NCBI GenBank assembly: GCA_022447605.1
Contig: JAKVBG010000011.1
Location: 59,995-123,994 of the forward strand
From: Mariniblastus sp.
GTDB taxonomy: Bacteria > Planctomycetota > Planctomycetia > Pirellulales > Pirellulaceae
DNA length: 64,000 nt
Reading direction: 5' to 3'
Made by a program: the position numbers and the translations under genes. The notes beneath the pieces were generated by a model that was given only the letters and a program-made list of their open reading frames with translations, did no database searches and was not told the DNA's origin. Below, one piece after another: positions 9,801-18,048 of the stretch (positions are counted from its first letter, which is position 1; every line of letters begins with the position of its first letter).

Positions 9801-10255
9801 TCCCGCAGGACCTGTTGGATCGCCTGATCCCTCAACAGATCCATTTCCTGTTCCTGCACAATGCTCCAATCATTGGGGAGTGCCAGCTCCAAACTGAACG
9901 ACTGGGCAATCCGGCTGAAAAATCCGTCCAGCGTTCCGATCTGAAGACGGTGCAGGTTGACCATCAGGTCGGCCAGCATCGACTGGGCACGGGACGTATC
10001 GAATTCAACTTGCAACGCTGCGGACAACGTCTCGGCCGCCCCATCGTCCAACGCCGCCTCGGCCAACCGCTGGATGATGCGATCCAGAATTTCACCCGCG
10101 CCTTTGCGGGTAAAGGTCGTCGCCAGGATACTCTCGCAAGGAACCCCAGAGGCCAAAAGCTGCAGGTAACGGTTGGACAGTCGGTACGTCTTGCCGGTAC
10201 CGGCCGATGCGCGGATCACATCATTGGAAAACGTCTTGGCGGGCTCCGAATTCAT
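6809..10255 (-). CDS. addA: AddA-like UvrD-family helicase/nuclease
   Basis: Subunit of a double-strand-break end-processing helicase-nuclease that feeds recombination. The 1148-residue product has a UvrD/Rep superfamily 1 helicase: Walker A ASAGTGKT at 16-23, DEFQDTSPSQW at about 350, GDTKQAIFGWRGG, and TVHQSKGLEFD near residue 700. A C-terminal PD-(D/E)XK nuclease follows, with LIDFKTD near residue 1030 and the trailing Q/Y positions. The open frame continues upstream to 10438, but the ATG at 10255 overlaps the upstream stop codon as ATGA, a coupling that fixes the start. Gene order B then A matches many bacterial addAB operons. RecB is the alternative, but a partner with a nuclease domain and no RecD points to AddAB type. 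Confidence 0.87.
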   Translation of the reverse strand: MNSEPAKTFSNDVIRASAGTGKTYRLSNRYLQLLASGVPCESILATTFTRKGAGEILDRIIQRLAEAALDDGAAETLSAALQVEFDTSRAQSMLADLMVNLHRLQIGTLDGFFSRIAQSFSLELALPNDWSIVQEQEMDLLRDQAIQQVLREDSVLQLVRLMNKGDAQRRVSELIRLTVRAIYSIYLDSEPGAWNQIPACNSYLTDQELDELVVQLEGLESIDFPHSKQKGQLQKEIQHLVNRDWDALIQSKMFATVVSGESSYYKPLPPELVELYSRLVPHCRAYVVARLIQQNTSTFELLKQYSRRFEELKTAEGQLRFDDITQRLVAYVAAREMRAMAFRMDHQIHHLLLDEFQDTSPSQWSVIKPFALRAAEEGDDRSFFCVGDTKQAIFGWRGGLAEIFDVVTGQLKDVNDTEKLSISYRSSPVVIEMVNSVFGQLGELEFKKPLVQLAVRQWQERFETHKTAKQELSGYVTMEYAPEAEDAENWWEKAAQRNQNVIQRTVDLISGLSARHAADDELTIGVLVRKNETVGQLIFGLQQAGIPASEEGGNPLTDSAAVELVLSAIQLIDHPSDSIARFHVSHSPLAARFGLEPEVTGNQQANAETAVLSANPLRKDLLSKGYGPTIESMACDLVDHCTRRELMRLQQLVQQAFNYDDQVRGERSRIRADRFVAYIRKEFRAHDRSSAKIRVMTVHQSKGLEFDIVVLPFQTSRQGWLNHRPDVVVDRPSPTEPVSIACRWVSENERHYLAEPFPQMFEQEREGEVRESLSVLYVALTRAVRAVHLVISRGAKASDVSDEGILLSTLGAGADKNAPKDKLIYELGDPNWYRQTPGPLTPPAADERLDEFYLSDDAMLTPVGLDQTVRSGRGLTRTSPSSLEGGSRVRLQTIFSAHDQQDALLYGSLIHRCFQQVHWLEDFKVDRQGLLDQVKQVDPSPAACQHAVGDFEQMLKTDSVAHVLSLDRYQQEILPEFLADHPVSTDAIRLEVQNERPFAVYHRGELVQGFIDRLVLIYNGANLIAADLIDFKTDQVTEENMGQRVEYYRPQLNAYRMAVSRFCHLPIERVTARLLFVASDRRVDIELTEEETATWAGDLPDGDDPGWGLLESDLSTPTPSRPDPSGGTEPAAETDPLPPGQMKLWDDD

Positions 10256-13164
10256 GACGACGCCCCCCCGGAATGTGGCGGTAACCACGGCTCGAAGACG
10301 TGGTCCTGGCAGATCCCGGACCAGGCTTCCGAGTAGCGAGGCGGCGTCGCTACCGGCGGCCAAAAAACACCTTGCTGCAAGGACCGAATCAACTCTTCCG
10401 CCTGTCGGTCCGCATCGCCCAGCTGTCCCGCATCCCAATCGGCGGTTTCAAACTTGGTCTCCTTGACCGACTTGGGCAATTTGATGTAACCGAGACTCGG
10501 CACCTCCAGATCATAACCCTGCAGGGCCTCGATCTGGCTGGCCAGGTGACGGTACAAAGGCAACTGCAGGTCAACCCAACCACGGTCCGAGGAATAGTGG
10601 GCCGCTGCCGGCGACTTGCCAGCATCCGACGTCTTGTAGTCCCAGATCGCTACCTTGCCACCCAGGCGGTCGTTGACATCGACCCGGTCGATCGTTCCCC
10701 GAATCGTAAACGGACGCCCATCGACCAGCAGTTCGTGCTCCCGGTATTGTTCCACAGCGACAATCCGCCAACCCTGCCGCGCCTGTTCGGCCTGCAACTC
10801 GGCAAATCGCTCAAACCGGTATCGCAACTGTTCCACCTGGATACGAACGGCCGGCAAGCGTGACCCGCGGTATCGGATTTTCTGCCATTTATCCAACGCC
10901 GTGGAAAGGAATGCGGCGATCTCCTCCGGGTCGACCGAATCCCGACAGGGACTGTTGCCGAATTCTTCCAGAACATCATGCGCCAACGTACCAAAGGCCC
11001 GGGCATCGAGCTCCCGCAAAGCATCATCCACCGACTCGAGTCGCATGACCCGGGAGAGGTAAAATCGGTAGGGACATTGAATGTACTCCCGGAACGAGGT
11101 GACCGTCATGTTATCGAGTGAAATTCCCGCTTCCGGTTGAGGCAACGCCAACTGCTGCTGGGCTGGTCGATCGGCTGGATCGGCCAACCAGAAACGGGCA
11201 TCCACCTTCCCGCTGTAACCGAAGAAAGCGCTGGCCCGCCGCGCGACGGTCCGCGGATCGGCGACAAACAGCAGCCGACTCGGTTTTTGTGGTTCCCCTT
11301 CCTGATCCCGCCGACCCACTACGAGCAGACAGTGCTCGCGAACCTGGTGAATGATATTCAATGCGTACGCATCCCGCGCGTAGCGTCGGTTATTATCCAG
11401 GATCCCGAGTTTTTCGCAGAGGGAATTCGGTAGAAACAGGTGGCCATTCTCCGAGGCGGGTACAAACTCATCGTTCATCCCGGTGACCACCATGACCGGC
11501 GCATCATCGAGCGGGAGGTCAAGCCAACCGACCAGTTCCACGGCCAGGGGATCGGCCGGTACCGCCACCGTCCCTTCGGCGGCCGTTTGGACCGCCAACT
11601 CCAGCGCTTGGGTCGCGGTGACACGGGTATTCCACGTTACAGGCACCTGCTGCTTGTCCGCCAGTGATTCATAGAGACGACGACAGGCGCGAATCGTCTG
11701 GGAATCTTCTCGGTCCTCTTTCTCCATCTCGCGTTCGCCGTAGATCTGGAGTAACAGGTTCCCCCAGGGCTTTGTCCATTCGGCCAAAGGCCTGGACTTA
11801 CCTGTCAACGGCCCAAGAATCTGGGCCAGCTGTTCATGAACCTGATTCAGGGTATCGGCGGCCGCCGCCTGTCGCTCGGCCCGCTCGCGCGACTTTTCGT
11901 CACCCTCCACGAACCGGCTGCCAATCCGCTGCGGGTCCCCGAACGGCTGTTCCCCTCCGATCAGTATTTCATCCGGCAAATTTTCATTCTGGAAACGGTC
12001 AAGATACGGCAACCAGCTCTCACTCTCTACGTTTTGACTGAGCCAATGGAACAGGTCGGGGTGACGGACCAGAGTGGCAAACGAGTCATACGATCCCGAT
12101 TCAAGATAGTCCCGGACGGTCAACAACAGGCGGACCGGACCGGCTTGGGACAAAGGCTTGCCGCGCAGGTTGCGATGCCGGACGTCGAGAGCGTTGAGTG
12201 TTCGCTCAATTTGCGGTATGACCGCCTGGTCCGGAACGCCAATCGTAATCTGATCGGGCGAAAATCGTTCGTCCAGCTGACCGAGGTACTGACCGACGGC
12301 AAAGGCCTGGTCATCCGGCTGATCCACAATCCGAATACGCGAATTGGGGATCTCGATCGGACCGTCGAGCCATTGCTCCGGACACAGCCCACCATACGGG
12401 TCAAAACGATCTGACCAGTCATCCGGCGCGGCCACCAGGATCGTGGGTCTCACCTGCAGTTGGGAAAGCATCTCGCGAAGGCAACGATTCAGGTCGGCCG
12501 TCCCCAGCATGACAACCTGTCGTTCGGTCCGGCATTCCCGTCGCTCGATCGCGACCGTTCTGGCCGCCTGTCGATCCCACAGATCGACGTCGTCAAGCAG
12601 GGCATAGTAGCGCGACTGGATCGCCTCCAGCGCCTCCCACCGCTTCAGTTCGGCCGGCTCCTGCAGCGCCCTTACCTCGCGGGCCACACTGGCAAAGCTC
12701 CAGGCATCGTTGGCCAAACGGCGGTGCAAGCCTGCCAACAGGGTAGCCAGTGGCTGCCAATCATCCAGTCCAGACCGTCGACCCGGTCCAACGAGTTGCT
12801 CAATTTCCTGGCGGGGTGTTTTTTCAAGGGCGTGACACCAGGCGATCCGGACAGCCAGCTCCGATGCAAATCGCTTCTCGGCCGTGTAGAGAAACTCGGG
12901 AAGCTGACCGATCGTGGTCAGCGTCGGCGGTGTAAAAACCTGTCCTTGCCGGTCCGCCTCGGCGACCAGCAGTTGCAGCAACCGGTTCATCGAACGACTG
13001 CCGGGCAACACGATCAGCAGATTGGAAAGATCCAATGAATCGTGTTGACCAAACGACTCCGTCAACCACCGAGTGGCCGAAAGCAGCGGCGGTCGATCGA
13101 GCCCCAGGAATATGCGATCGGGCTTCGTCTGGTTATCGGTCAATGAATTCTCCACTCCTGACAA
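10252..13164 (-). CDS. addB: AddB-like PD-(D/E)XK nuclease subunit
   Basis: A 970-residue partner of the AddA-like helicase. The N terminus is helicase-like but the Walker A position reads LPGSRSMNR with no GKT/S, so I infer it does not hydrolyse ATP, as in the alphaproteobacterial type of AddB. The C-terminal nuclease begins around residue 690 (SFREYIQCPYRFYLSRV) and includes IDRVDVNDR and IWDYKTSD near residue 840, then the QLPLYRHLA helix. Only one cysteine sits at the place where iron-sulfur AddB proteins have a cluster motif, so an Fe-S staple is unlikely. Its TGA overlaps the addA ATG by four bases, implying coupled translation and stoichiometric subunits. Upstream is a 343-bp gene-free stretch holding its promoter. 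Confidence 0.83.
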   Translation of the reverse strand: MSGVENSLTDNQTKPDRIFLGLDRPPLLSATRWLTESFGQHDSLDLSNLLIVLPGSRSMNRLLQLLVAEADRQGQVFTPPTLTTIGQLPEFLYTAEKRFASELAVRIAWCHALEKTPRQEIEQLVGPGRRSGLDDWQPLATLLAGLHRRLANDAWSFASVAREVRALQEPAELKRWEALEAIQSRYYALLDDVDLWDRQAARTVAIERRECRTERQVVMLGTADLNRCLREMLSQLQVRPTILVAAPDDWSDRFDPYGGLCPEQWLDGPIEIPNSRIRIVDQPDDQAFAVGQYLGQLDERFSPDQITIGVPDQAVIPQIERTLNALDVRHRNLRGKPLSQAGPVRLLLTVRDYLESGSYDSFATLVRHPDLFHWLSQNVESESWLPYLDRFQNENLPDEILIGGEQPFGDPQRIGSRFVEGDEKSRERAERQAAAADTLNQVHEQLAQILGPLTGKSRPLAEWTKPWGNLLLQIYGEREMEKEDREDSQTIRACRRLYESLADKQQVPVTWNTRVTATQALELAVQTAAEGTVAVPADPLAVELVGWLDLPLDDAPVMVVTGMNDEFVPASENGHLFLPNSLCEKLGILDNNRRYARDAYALNIIHQVREHCLLVVGRRDQEGEPQKPSRLLFVADPRTVARRASAFFGYSGKVDARFWLADPADRPAQQQLALPQPEAGISLDNMTVTSFREYIQCPYRFYLSRVMRLESVDDALRELDARAFGTLAHDVLEEFGNSPCRDSVDPEEIAAFLSTALDKWQKIRYRGSRLPAVRIQVEQLRYRFERFAELQAEQARQGWRIVAVEQYREHELLVDGRPFTIRGTIDRVDVNDRLGGKVAIWDYKTSDAGKSPAAAHYSSDRGWVDLQLPLYRHLASQIEALQGYDLEVPSLGYIKLPKSVKETKFETADWDAGQLGDADRQAEELIRSLQQGVFWPPVATPPRYSEAWSGICQDHVFEPWLPPHSGGASS

Positions 13165-13507
13165 TCCGAAACAACCGTTTCAGTCCCCGGCCGCATTCCC
13201 CTCCGCCGGAACGAAACAGAACTCGCGTCGGCATCTCTTTGGGTCGCAATTATAAAGATAAATATTCTGAATGACACGTATGGTCAGTCGTTCTCGTGTC
13301 GCTGGAAAGATAATAAAAAATCCCGGTTGCCCCGCTTTTTGATCCGCTTGTTTCCCACCGGCTGGCGGGAGGGCAGCACCGCAGGACTGCGACCCAACAA
13401 CGCCTCCCTGGTGATGACGGCCCGGGTGCTGCTGCCGGGTATAGCGGGATTTAGGTCGTTGGATTTGGCACGATCTGCGGTAGAATTCAGAGCGAGGTAC
13501 TGAACCA
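13165..13507. other. gene-free divergent promoter region
   Basis: This 343-bp stretch separates addB (minus) from a small membrane protein (plus). It contains an A/T-rich patch around 13245-13320, unlike the GC-rich genes, which is the likely place for addB promoter elements. Frames across it give arginine-, proline- and cysteine-rich translations without family features, so I see no gene and no convincing consensus promoter. Confidence 0.5.
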
Positions 13508-13966
13508 GTGAATTCCATATACAACGATGCCCCAGGCGACAGCGATGATCCTGGCAATTCGCCCGGGCCAGAGGGTGGGCCAGGCAGCGACCCGGTCCAA
13601 CCGGACCAGGCATCGGTCTACGCCACCCAGCCCGGCACTCAAATCGCTCAGGTCGAACCGCTCGAGGTTACCGAGATCTTCCCAAACCCGCTACCGATGC
13701 CAGTCAACTTTCAGAACCTGGCAGCGGCAGGGGGCTCAGTGGGCGCCCTGGTACTCGGCGTATGGTCCATTATCGGTGCGACCCTGACCCCGTTTTCCAT
13801 GATCAATGCCATCGTCGGGATCCTGATGGGATTCTGGGGATTGACTTCTACGAAAAAAACCATGGCAATCGTCGGCATGGTCCTTTGCCTGATCGGTTTG
13901 TCACTCAGTGTTTGGGAGGTCAACGGGTTCATTTCAAATTACTTTTATCGAGCCGAGGAAATGTAA
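13508..13966 (+). CDS. small DUF4190-like membrane protein
   Basis: A 152-residue protein starting at GTG 13508, with GAGG about ten bases upstream. The first 70 residues are acidic, Pro/Gly-rich and disordered. The rest holds two to three hydrophobic helices (roughly GGSVGALVLGVWSIIGATL, INAIVGILMGFWGL and AIVGMVLCLIGLSLSV), separated by a short TSTKKT loop. This arrangement resembles DUF4190-type small membrane proteins, which have no defined role. It ends 63 bp before thymidine kinase on the same strand. Function unknown; the reading frame is well supported by the hydrophobic pattern. Confidence 0.7.
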   Translation: MNSIYNDAPGDSDDPGNSPGPEGGPGSDPVQPDQASVYATQPGTQIAQVEPLEVTEIFPNPLPMPVNFQNLAAAGGSVGALVLGVWSIIGATLTPFSMINAIVGILMGFWGLTSTKKTMAIVGMVLCLIGLSLSVWEVNGFISNYFYRAEEM

Positions 13967-14029
13967 TACCAGTGAAAATCGGTTACGATCGAAGCTGGTT
14001 GCAATCCCTTTCTGGAAGGTCAAGCCCGT

Positions 14030-14626
14030 ATGGCCAAACTTTATTTTTACTACTCGGCGATGAACGCCGGCAAAAGCACCACCCTGTTACAGTCGGCCCA
14101 CAATTACGAAGAGCGAGGGATGCGGGTTGTGCTGTTCACGCCCAAGCTGGACAGCCGCAATGGGATTGGCACGATCTCCTCGAGGATCGGGCTGGACCGC
14201 TCGGCCAAGACATTCACCGCGGAAGACGATCTCTATCTGGAAATCCGCGATGAACGGGAGAATGAAAAGGTGGACTGCATCCTGGTCGATGAGGCTCAGT
14301 TCCTGACGAGCAAGCAGGTGCTACAGCTGACACTCGTGACCGACCGGCTCTCGATTCCCGTCTTGTGTTATGGCATCCGGACTGATTTTCGCGGGGAGCC
14401 CTTTGATGGAAGCAAGTACCTGTTGGCCTGGGCGGACGAATTAACGGAAATCAAGACGATTTGTCGAACCGGCAGAAAGGCAACCATGAATGCCAGGCTG
14501 GACGAACAGGGAAACCGCGTCTGGACCGGCAAGCAGGTCGATGTCGGAACGCATTACGAAGCCCTTTGTCGCAAGGAATTTCATCTGGATCGAGTTTCGC
14601 CGGTCGGTTACCAACCACCCGATTAG
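14030..14626 (+). CDS. tdk: thymidine kinase (type II) with degraded zinc site
   Basis: Phosphorylates thymidine to dTMP in the salvage pathway; cytoplasmic. The 198 residues align along their length with E. coli Tdk as I remember it: P-loop SAMNAGKST (9-17), LVDEAQFL near 87, [24 protein letters not shown] and the lasso region. The structural zinc site differs. E. coli has ICFCGRKA and VCRKH; here the sequence is ICRTGRKA and LCRKE, so one Cys and the terminal His are replaced. The fold may be stabilised without zinc. GGAAGG lies about ten bases before ATG 14030. The histidine kinase starts 27 bp downstream and may be co-transcribed. Confidence 0.93.
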   Translation: MAKLYFYYSAMNAGKSTTLLQSAHNYEERGMRVVLFTPKLDSRNGIGTISSRIGLDRSAKTFTAEDDLYLEIRDERENEKVDCILVDEAQFLTSKQVLQLTLVTDRLSIPVLCYGIRTDFRGEPFDGSKYLLAWADELTEIKTICRTGRKATMNARLDEQGNRVWTGKQVDVGTHYEALCRKEFHLDRVSPVGYQPPD

Positions 14627-14652
14627 ACCTGCCCCCCAGCAATCACGACAAG

Positions 14653-16557
14653 ATGACCGAACCCCGAGAGACTGGTCCCATCAAACGCAAGCAAGCTCCC
14701 TCGAACGAGTCGAATTTCTGGCTGAACCAGGACATCGCCAAGGTGCTGGATCATGCCAACGAGTTAATCTGTTACGTCGACGAACAACTGGTTTACCGAT
14801 ACTTCAACCAGCCCTTCGCCGATTTCTGGAATCTGTCCCGGACCGAACACCTTGGCAGCCCGATCGAGAATGGCTCCGACGCGGTCGACTCACCCGTTTC
14901 TCGAGCGGACGCCTTGCAGGCCTTGCAAGGTTCAGTCGTGCAACGGGAACAGCAAGTCAATATCGAGGGTCGCACCCGCTACCTGCAAAACAAGTACCAA
15001 CCCGACATGGACGCCGCAGGGAGCGTGAACGGTTTTTTCCTGTACTCGCAGGAAGTCACCAATCTCAAGGAACGGTCGAACAATCTGTTGCGCATCCTGG
15101 ACAATGTGACCGCCTGCCTGTTCTGGGTCGACCAACAGCTGATCATCAAGTTCGCAGGTCAGGGGGGGTTGAAACATTTCGGTTTCGACGCGGAACAGAT
15201 CACCGGCATGAGTATCGAGGAGTTCATCGGGACGGATGCGTACCAGGTGGCCGAGCCTTACTTGCGTCAAGCGCTGGCGGGCCATGCGAACCAGTACGAG
15301 AACCTGACCCGCACGGCGGATGGGCGCCAACTGGAAATCCAGGTGCACTGCGTGCCCGACGTCAACCAGAACGGCGACGTCCAGGGACTGTTCGTGGTCT
15401 CCTTTGACATCACGTCGATCAAATTGGCCCAGCGGGAACTCGAACGTGCCAAGCAACGGTTGGACATGGCCGTGCGAGCTTCCCAGATTGGCATTTGGGA
15501 AACGGACCCCGAGCAACCCGATTGGTTCTTCACCGACCATATCGAGCAGTTGTGGGGACTCAAGGCGGGCAGCCTCGACAACTCGATCCGGAAGTTTGAT
15601 TCGCGCATCCATCCCCAGGACTATCCAAAAATCCTGGAAATCCGCCGTTTGACCGAAGAAGAAAAAACGGACCACACGGTTCAGTTCCGCGCCCTGACCA
15701 ACACGGGTTACCGCTGGATGCAGGCGGCTACGCATTCCCAATTCGATGATCGGGGAAACTTGTTGCGTCGGACCGGCACGATCGCGGAAATCGATCAGAT
15801 CAAACTGGCAGAAATCAAATCGGCGGACGAAGTGGAACAGCGCGACCTGTTCATGGCGATGTTGTCCCACGAGCTGCGGAACCCGATGACAGCGATCTAC
15901 CATGCGATCTACTACGCCCAGGAAACGGGAGATTTGCCCGACTCACTGACCGAGATATTCGAGATCATCGACCGTCAATCGAGACAGATGACCGGATTGA
16001 TGGACGACCTGCTGGAAGTCTCCAGGTTCAACCAGGAAAAAGCGGACATCAGGATCGAGTCAATCGACCTGAACCGGATACTGGCCGAACTCGTCCCTGA
16101 GTTTGCCAAGCAAAGCGATTTAATGAACCAGGGCATTGTGCTGCACCCGGCCGCAGGTTCTTTCTGGGTTGTGGCCGATCCCGAACGGCTCAACCAGGCG
16201 ATCAGGGACCTCCTGGAGAACGCCAACCATTACCATGACGATAAAGCCCGGATTGAAATCGCCCTTTGCCGGGATGATGAAAAAGTCATCTGCACCATCG
16301 CCACCGGCCGGGACGGAAACCTGAGCGAACTCCAACCCGAGATAATCAAACAACTGATTCCCGAGGAACAGGAAAATTACCGCTCGATGGGTGGATTGAC
16401 GATCGACCTGTTTCTCGCTCGCTGTATTATTCGCGAATTGGGCGGTAAACTAATCATCCAGAATGACGGCTTGGGAAAAGGATGTACCTTTACCTTCTGG
16501 CTCCCAGCCAGCCGCCCGAGTGACGCGCCCACCCACCCCGACGAGGTTGAATCATGA
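14653..16557 (+). CDS. multi-PAS sensor histidine kinase with atypical ATP-binding domain
   Basis: A 634-residue cytoplasmic sensor with no transmembrane segment. Three PAS modules can be traced: about 22-130 (LDHANELICYVDEQLVYRYF), 140-260 (ILDNVTACLFWVDQQLIIKF) and 270-385 (QIGIWETDPEQPDWFF...YRWMQAATH). The dimerisation/phosphoacceptor helix has MLSHELRNPM with His near 406. The N box LLENANHYHDD is recognisable, but the first glycine box, normally DxGxG, reads TIATGRDGN, so ATP binding may be weak. The frame opens earlier, inside tdk, but ATG 14653, 27 bp after the tdk stop, is the sensible start. Its TGA overlaps the ATG of the following sulfatase. No response regulator is nearby, so its partner is unknown. 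Confidence 0.85.
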   Translation: MTEPRETGPIKRKQAPSNESNFWLNQDIAKVLDHANELICYVDEQLVYRYFNQPFADFWNLSRTEHLGSPIENGSDAVDSPVSRADALQALQGSVVQREQQVNIEGRTRYLQNKYQPDMDAAGSVNGFFLYSQEVTNLKERSNNLLRILDNVTACLFWVDQQLIIKFAGQGGLKHFGFDAEQITGMSIEEFIGTDAYQVAEPYLRQALAGHANQYENLTRTADGRQLEIQVHCVPDVNQNGDVQGLFVVSFDITSIKLAQRELERAKQRLDMAVRASQIGIWETDPEQPDWFFTDHIEQLWGLKAGSLDNSIRKFDSRIHPQDYPKILEIRRLTEEEKTDHTVQFRALTNTGYRWMQAATHSQFDDRGNLLRRTGTIAEIDQIKLAEIKSADEVEQRDLFMAMLSHELRNPMTAIYHAIYYAQETGDLPDSLTEIFEIIDRQSRQMTGLMDDLLEVSRFNQEKADIRIESIDLNRILAELVPEFAKQSDLMNQGIVLHPAAGSFWVVADPERLNQAIRDLLENANHYHDDKARIEIALCRDDEKVICTIATGRDGNLSELQPEIIKQLIPEEQENYRSMGGLTIDLFLARCIIRELGGKLIIQNDGLGKGCTFTFWLPASRPSDAPTHPDEVES

Positions 16558-17984
16558 CCCTTCGTTTCTGTTACGTCATGCTGCTGCTGAGTGCGGCCTG
16601 CCTGGCCCCGGCCCCCTTGGCAACCGCCAGCGATCCCGAGCCGAAAAAACCGAACTTCTTGTTTATCTTTGCCGACGACCTGGCCTTTGATTGCGTGGGA
16701 AGCTCGGGCAACAGGGAGATCCGGACACCGCACCTGGATGATTTGGCGCGACAAGGGATTACGTTCACGCATACTTACAACATGGGTGCCTGGACCGGTG
16801 CAGTCTGTGTCTCCAGCCGCACGATGCTCAACACGGGCACGTTCCTGTGGCGTGCCAACGGTCTCAAGAAACAACTGAAAAAAGAGTGGTTGACCGACAA
16901 AAAATTCTGGTCCCAACGATTGGAACAGGCTGGCTACCACACCTACATGACAGGCAAATGGCATGTACCTGTCGATGCCAACAAGATTTTCAATACGGTC
17001 CGGAACATCCGGCCCGGCATGCCGAACCAGACCGAATCAGGCTATCACCGCCCCCAATCGGAAGAGGACAAGAACTGGCTGCCTTGGGACAAGAGCAAGG
17101 AAGGGTTCTGGAAGGGAGGCAAACATTGGAGTGAAATCGTAGCCGATGACGCGATCGATTTCCTCGAGATGGCCGGCCCTTCCCCCCAGCCTTTCTTCAT
17201 GTATGTCGCCTTCAATGCGCCGCATGATCCCCGGCAATCTCCCAAGTCGTATGTCGACGCCTACCCCCTGGACAAGATCTCTCTGCCCAAGCCGTTTGTG
17301 GCCGAGTACCCCGACGAAATCGGTTGCAACAAGATTCGGGACGAAATCCTGGCGCCGTTTCCTCGGACGCCTTACAACGTCAAAGTGAATCGCCAGGAAT
17401 ACTACGCCATCATCCAGCACCTGGACGACCAGATCGGTCGGATTCTGAAAACCCTGAAAGAGAGTGGCCAAGCAGACGAAACATACGTTTTCTTCACGGC
17501 CGATCACGGGCTGGCGGTCGGTCACCACGGCCTGATGGGAAAACAGAACATGTACGACCACAGTGTGCGGGTCCCGTTCTTCATGACCGGCCCTGGCATC
17601 GACTCGGGTGAAAAATTGAGGACACCCATCTACCTGCAGGACGTCATGCCGACCACGTTGCAATTGGCCGGAGCATCCCGGGAGGGGGTCGAGTTCAAAA
17701 GTCTGGTGCCCCTGATCCGCGGCGAGGTGACGTCCCATTACGACTCGATTTACGGCGCCTACACCAACCATCAACGGATGATCACCCACGACGGGCACAA
17801 GCTGATTGTTTACCCGCGGATCAACAAGATGCGTCTCTTTGACCTGGCAAGTGATCCGTGGGAAGAGCGTGACCTGATCGACCAGCCGGATCAACAGGCG
17901 AGAATCGCCGATTTGCGGTCCCGACTCGAACGACTGCAGGTCGAAATGGAAGATCCGTTGCCGTTGAGTCAAAAGCCGGAATAA
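16554..17984 (+). CDS. exported sulfatase with CxSxR active-site motif
   Basis: A 476-residue S1-type sulfatase that would cleave sulfate esters outside the cytoplasm. It has a signal peptide at about 1-26 and the metal-site segment FLFIFADDLAFD. The formylglycine motif is CVSSR with Cys85, followed by TMLNTG. Other landmarks are YMTGKWH, FNAPHDPRQSPKS, FFTADHGLAVGHHGLMGKQNMYDH and VPFFMTGPG. The usual motif is CxPxR (or CxAxR), so Ser at the third position is a variant that might affect recognition by the maturase. No formylglycine-generating enzyme is in the window. Start ATG 16554 overlaps the kinase stop as ATGA. Substrate cannot be told from sequence; planctomycetes use many such enzymes on algal polysaccharides. 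Confidence 0.9.
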   Translation: MTLRFCYVMLLLSAACLAPAPLATASDPEPKKPNFLFIFADDLAFDCVGSSGNREIRTPHLDDLARQGITFTHTYNMGAWTGAVCVSSRTMLNTGTFLWRANGLKKQLKKEWLTDKKFWSQRLEQAGYHTYMTGKWHVPVDANKIFNTVRNIRPGMPNQTESGYHRPQSEEDKNWLPWDKSKEGFWKGGKHWSEIVADDAIDFLEMAGPSPQPFFMYVAFNAPHDPRQSPKSYVDAYPLDKISLPKPFVAEYPDEIGCNKIRDEILAPFPRTPYNVKVNRQEYYAIIQHLDDQIGRILKTLKESGQADETYVFFTADHGLAVGHHGLMGKQNMYDHSVRVPFFMTGPGIDSGEKLRTPIYLQDVMPTTLQLAGASREGVEFKSLVPLIRGEVTSHYDSIYGAYTNHQRMITHDGHKLIVYPRINKMRLFDLASDPWEERDLIDQPDQQARIADLRSRLERLQVEMEDPLPLSQKPE

Positions 17985-17992
17985 CAGAAGAG

Positions 17993-18023
17993 GGGTGCGG
18001 ACATCCGAGCGATATCCGCACCC
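17993..18023. terminator. bidirectional terminator between convergent sulfatase and TolC genes
   Basis: GGGTGCGGA (17993-18001) pairs exactly with TCCGCACCC (18015-18023). Three further inner pairs form across a single C/A mismatch, leaving a five-base loop CGAGC. It sits between two converging stop codons, and T-rich sequence follows on the plus side (GTTTCTGGCTTCTTC). Confidence 0.75.
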
Positions 18024-18048
18024 GAGGTTTCTGGCTTCTTCTGTTCGG

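Noticed and set aside
9206..10336. 376-codon open frame on the plus strand opposite addA
   Set aside because: It is the antisense shadow of a GC-rich helicase gene; its translation lacks any family motif, while the minus strand encodes a full UvrD helicase.
13180..13557. 125-codon minus-strand frame in the addB upstream region
   Set aside because: Basic, Cys/Pro-rich random-looking translation overlapping the promoter region and the start of another gene.
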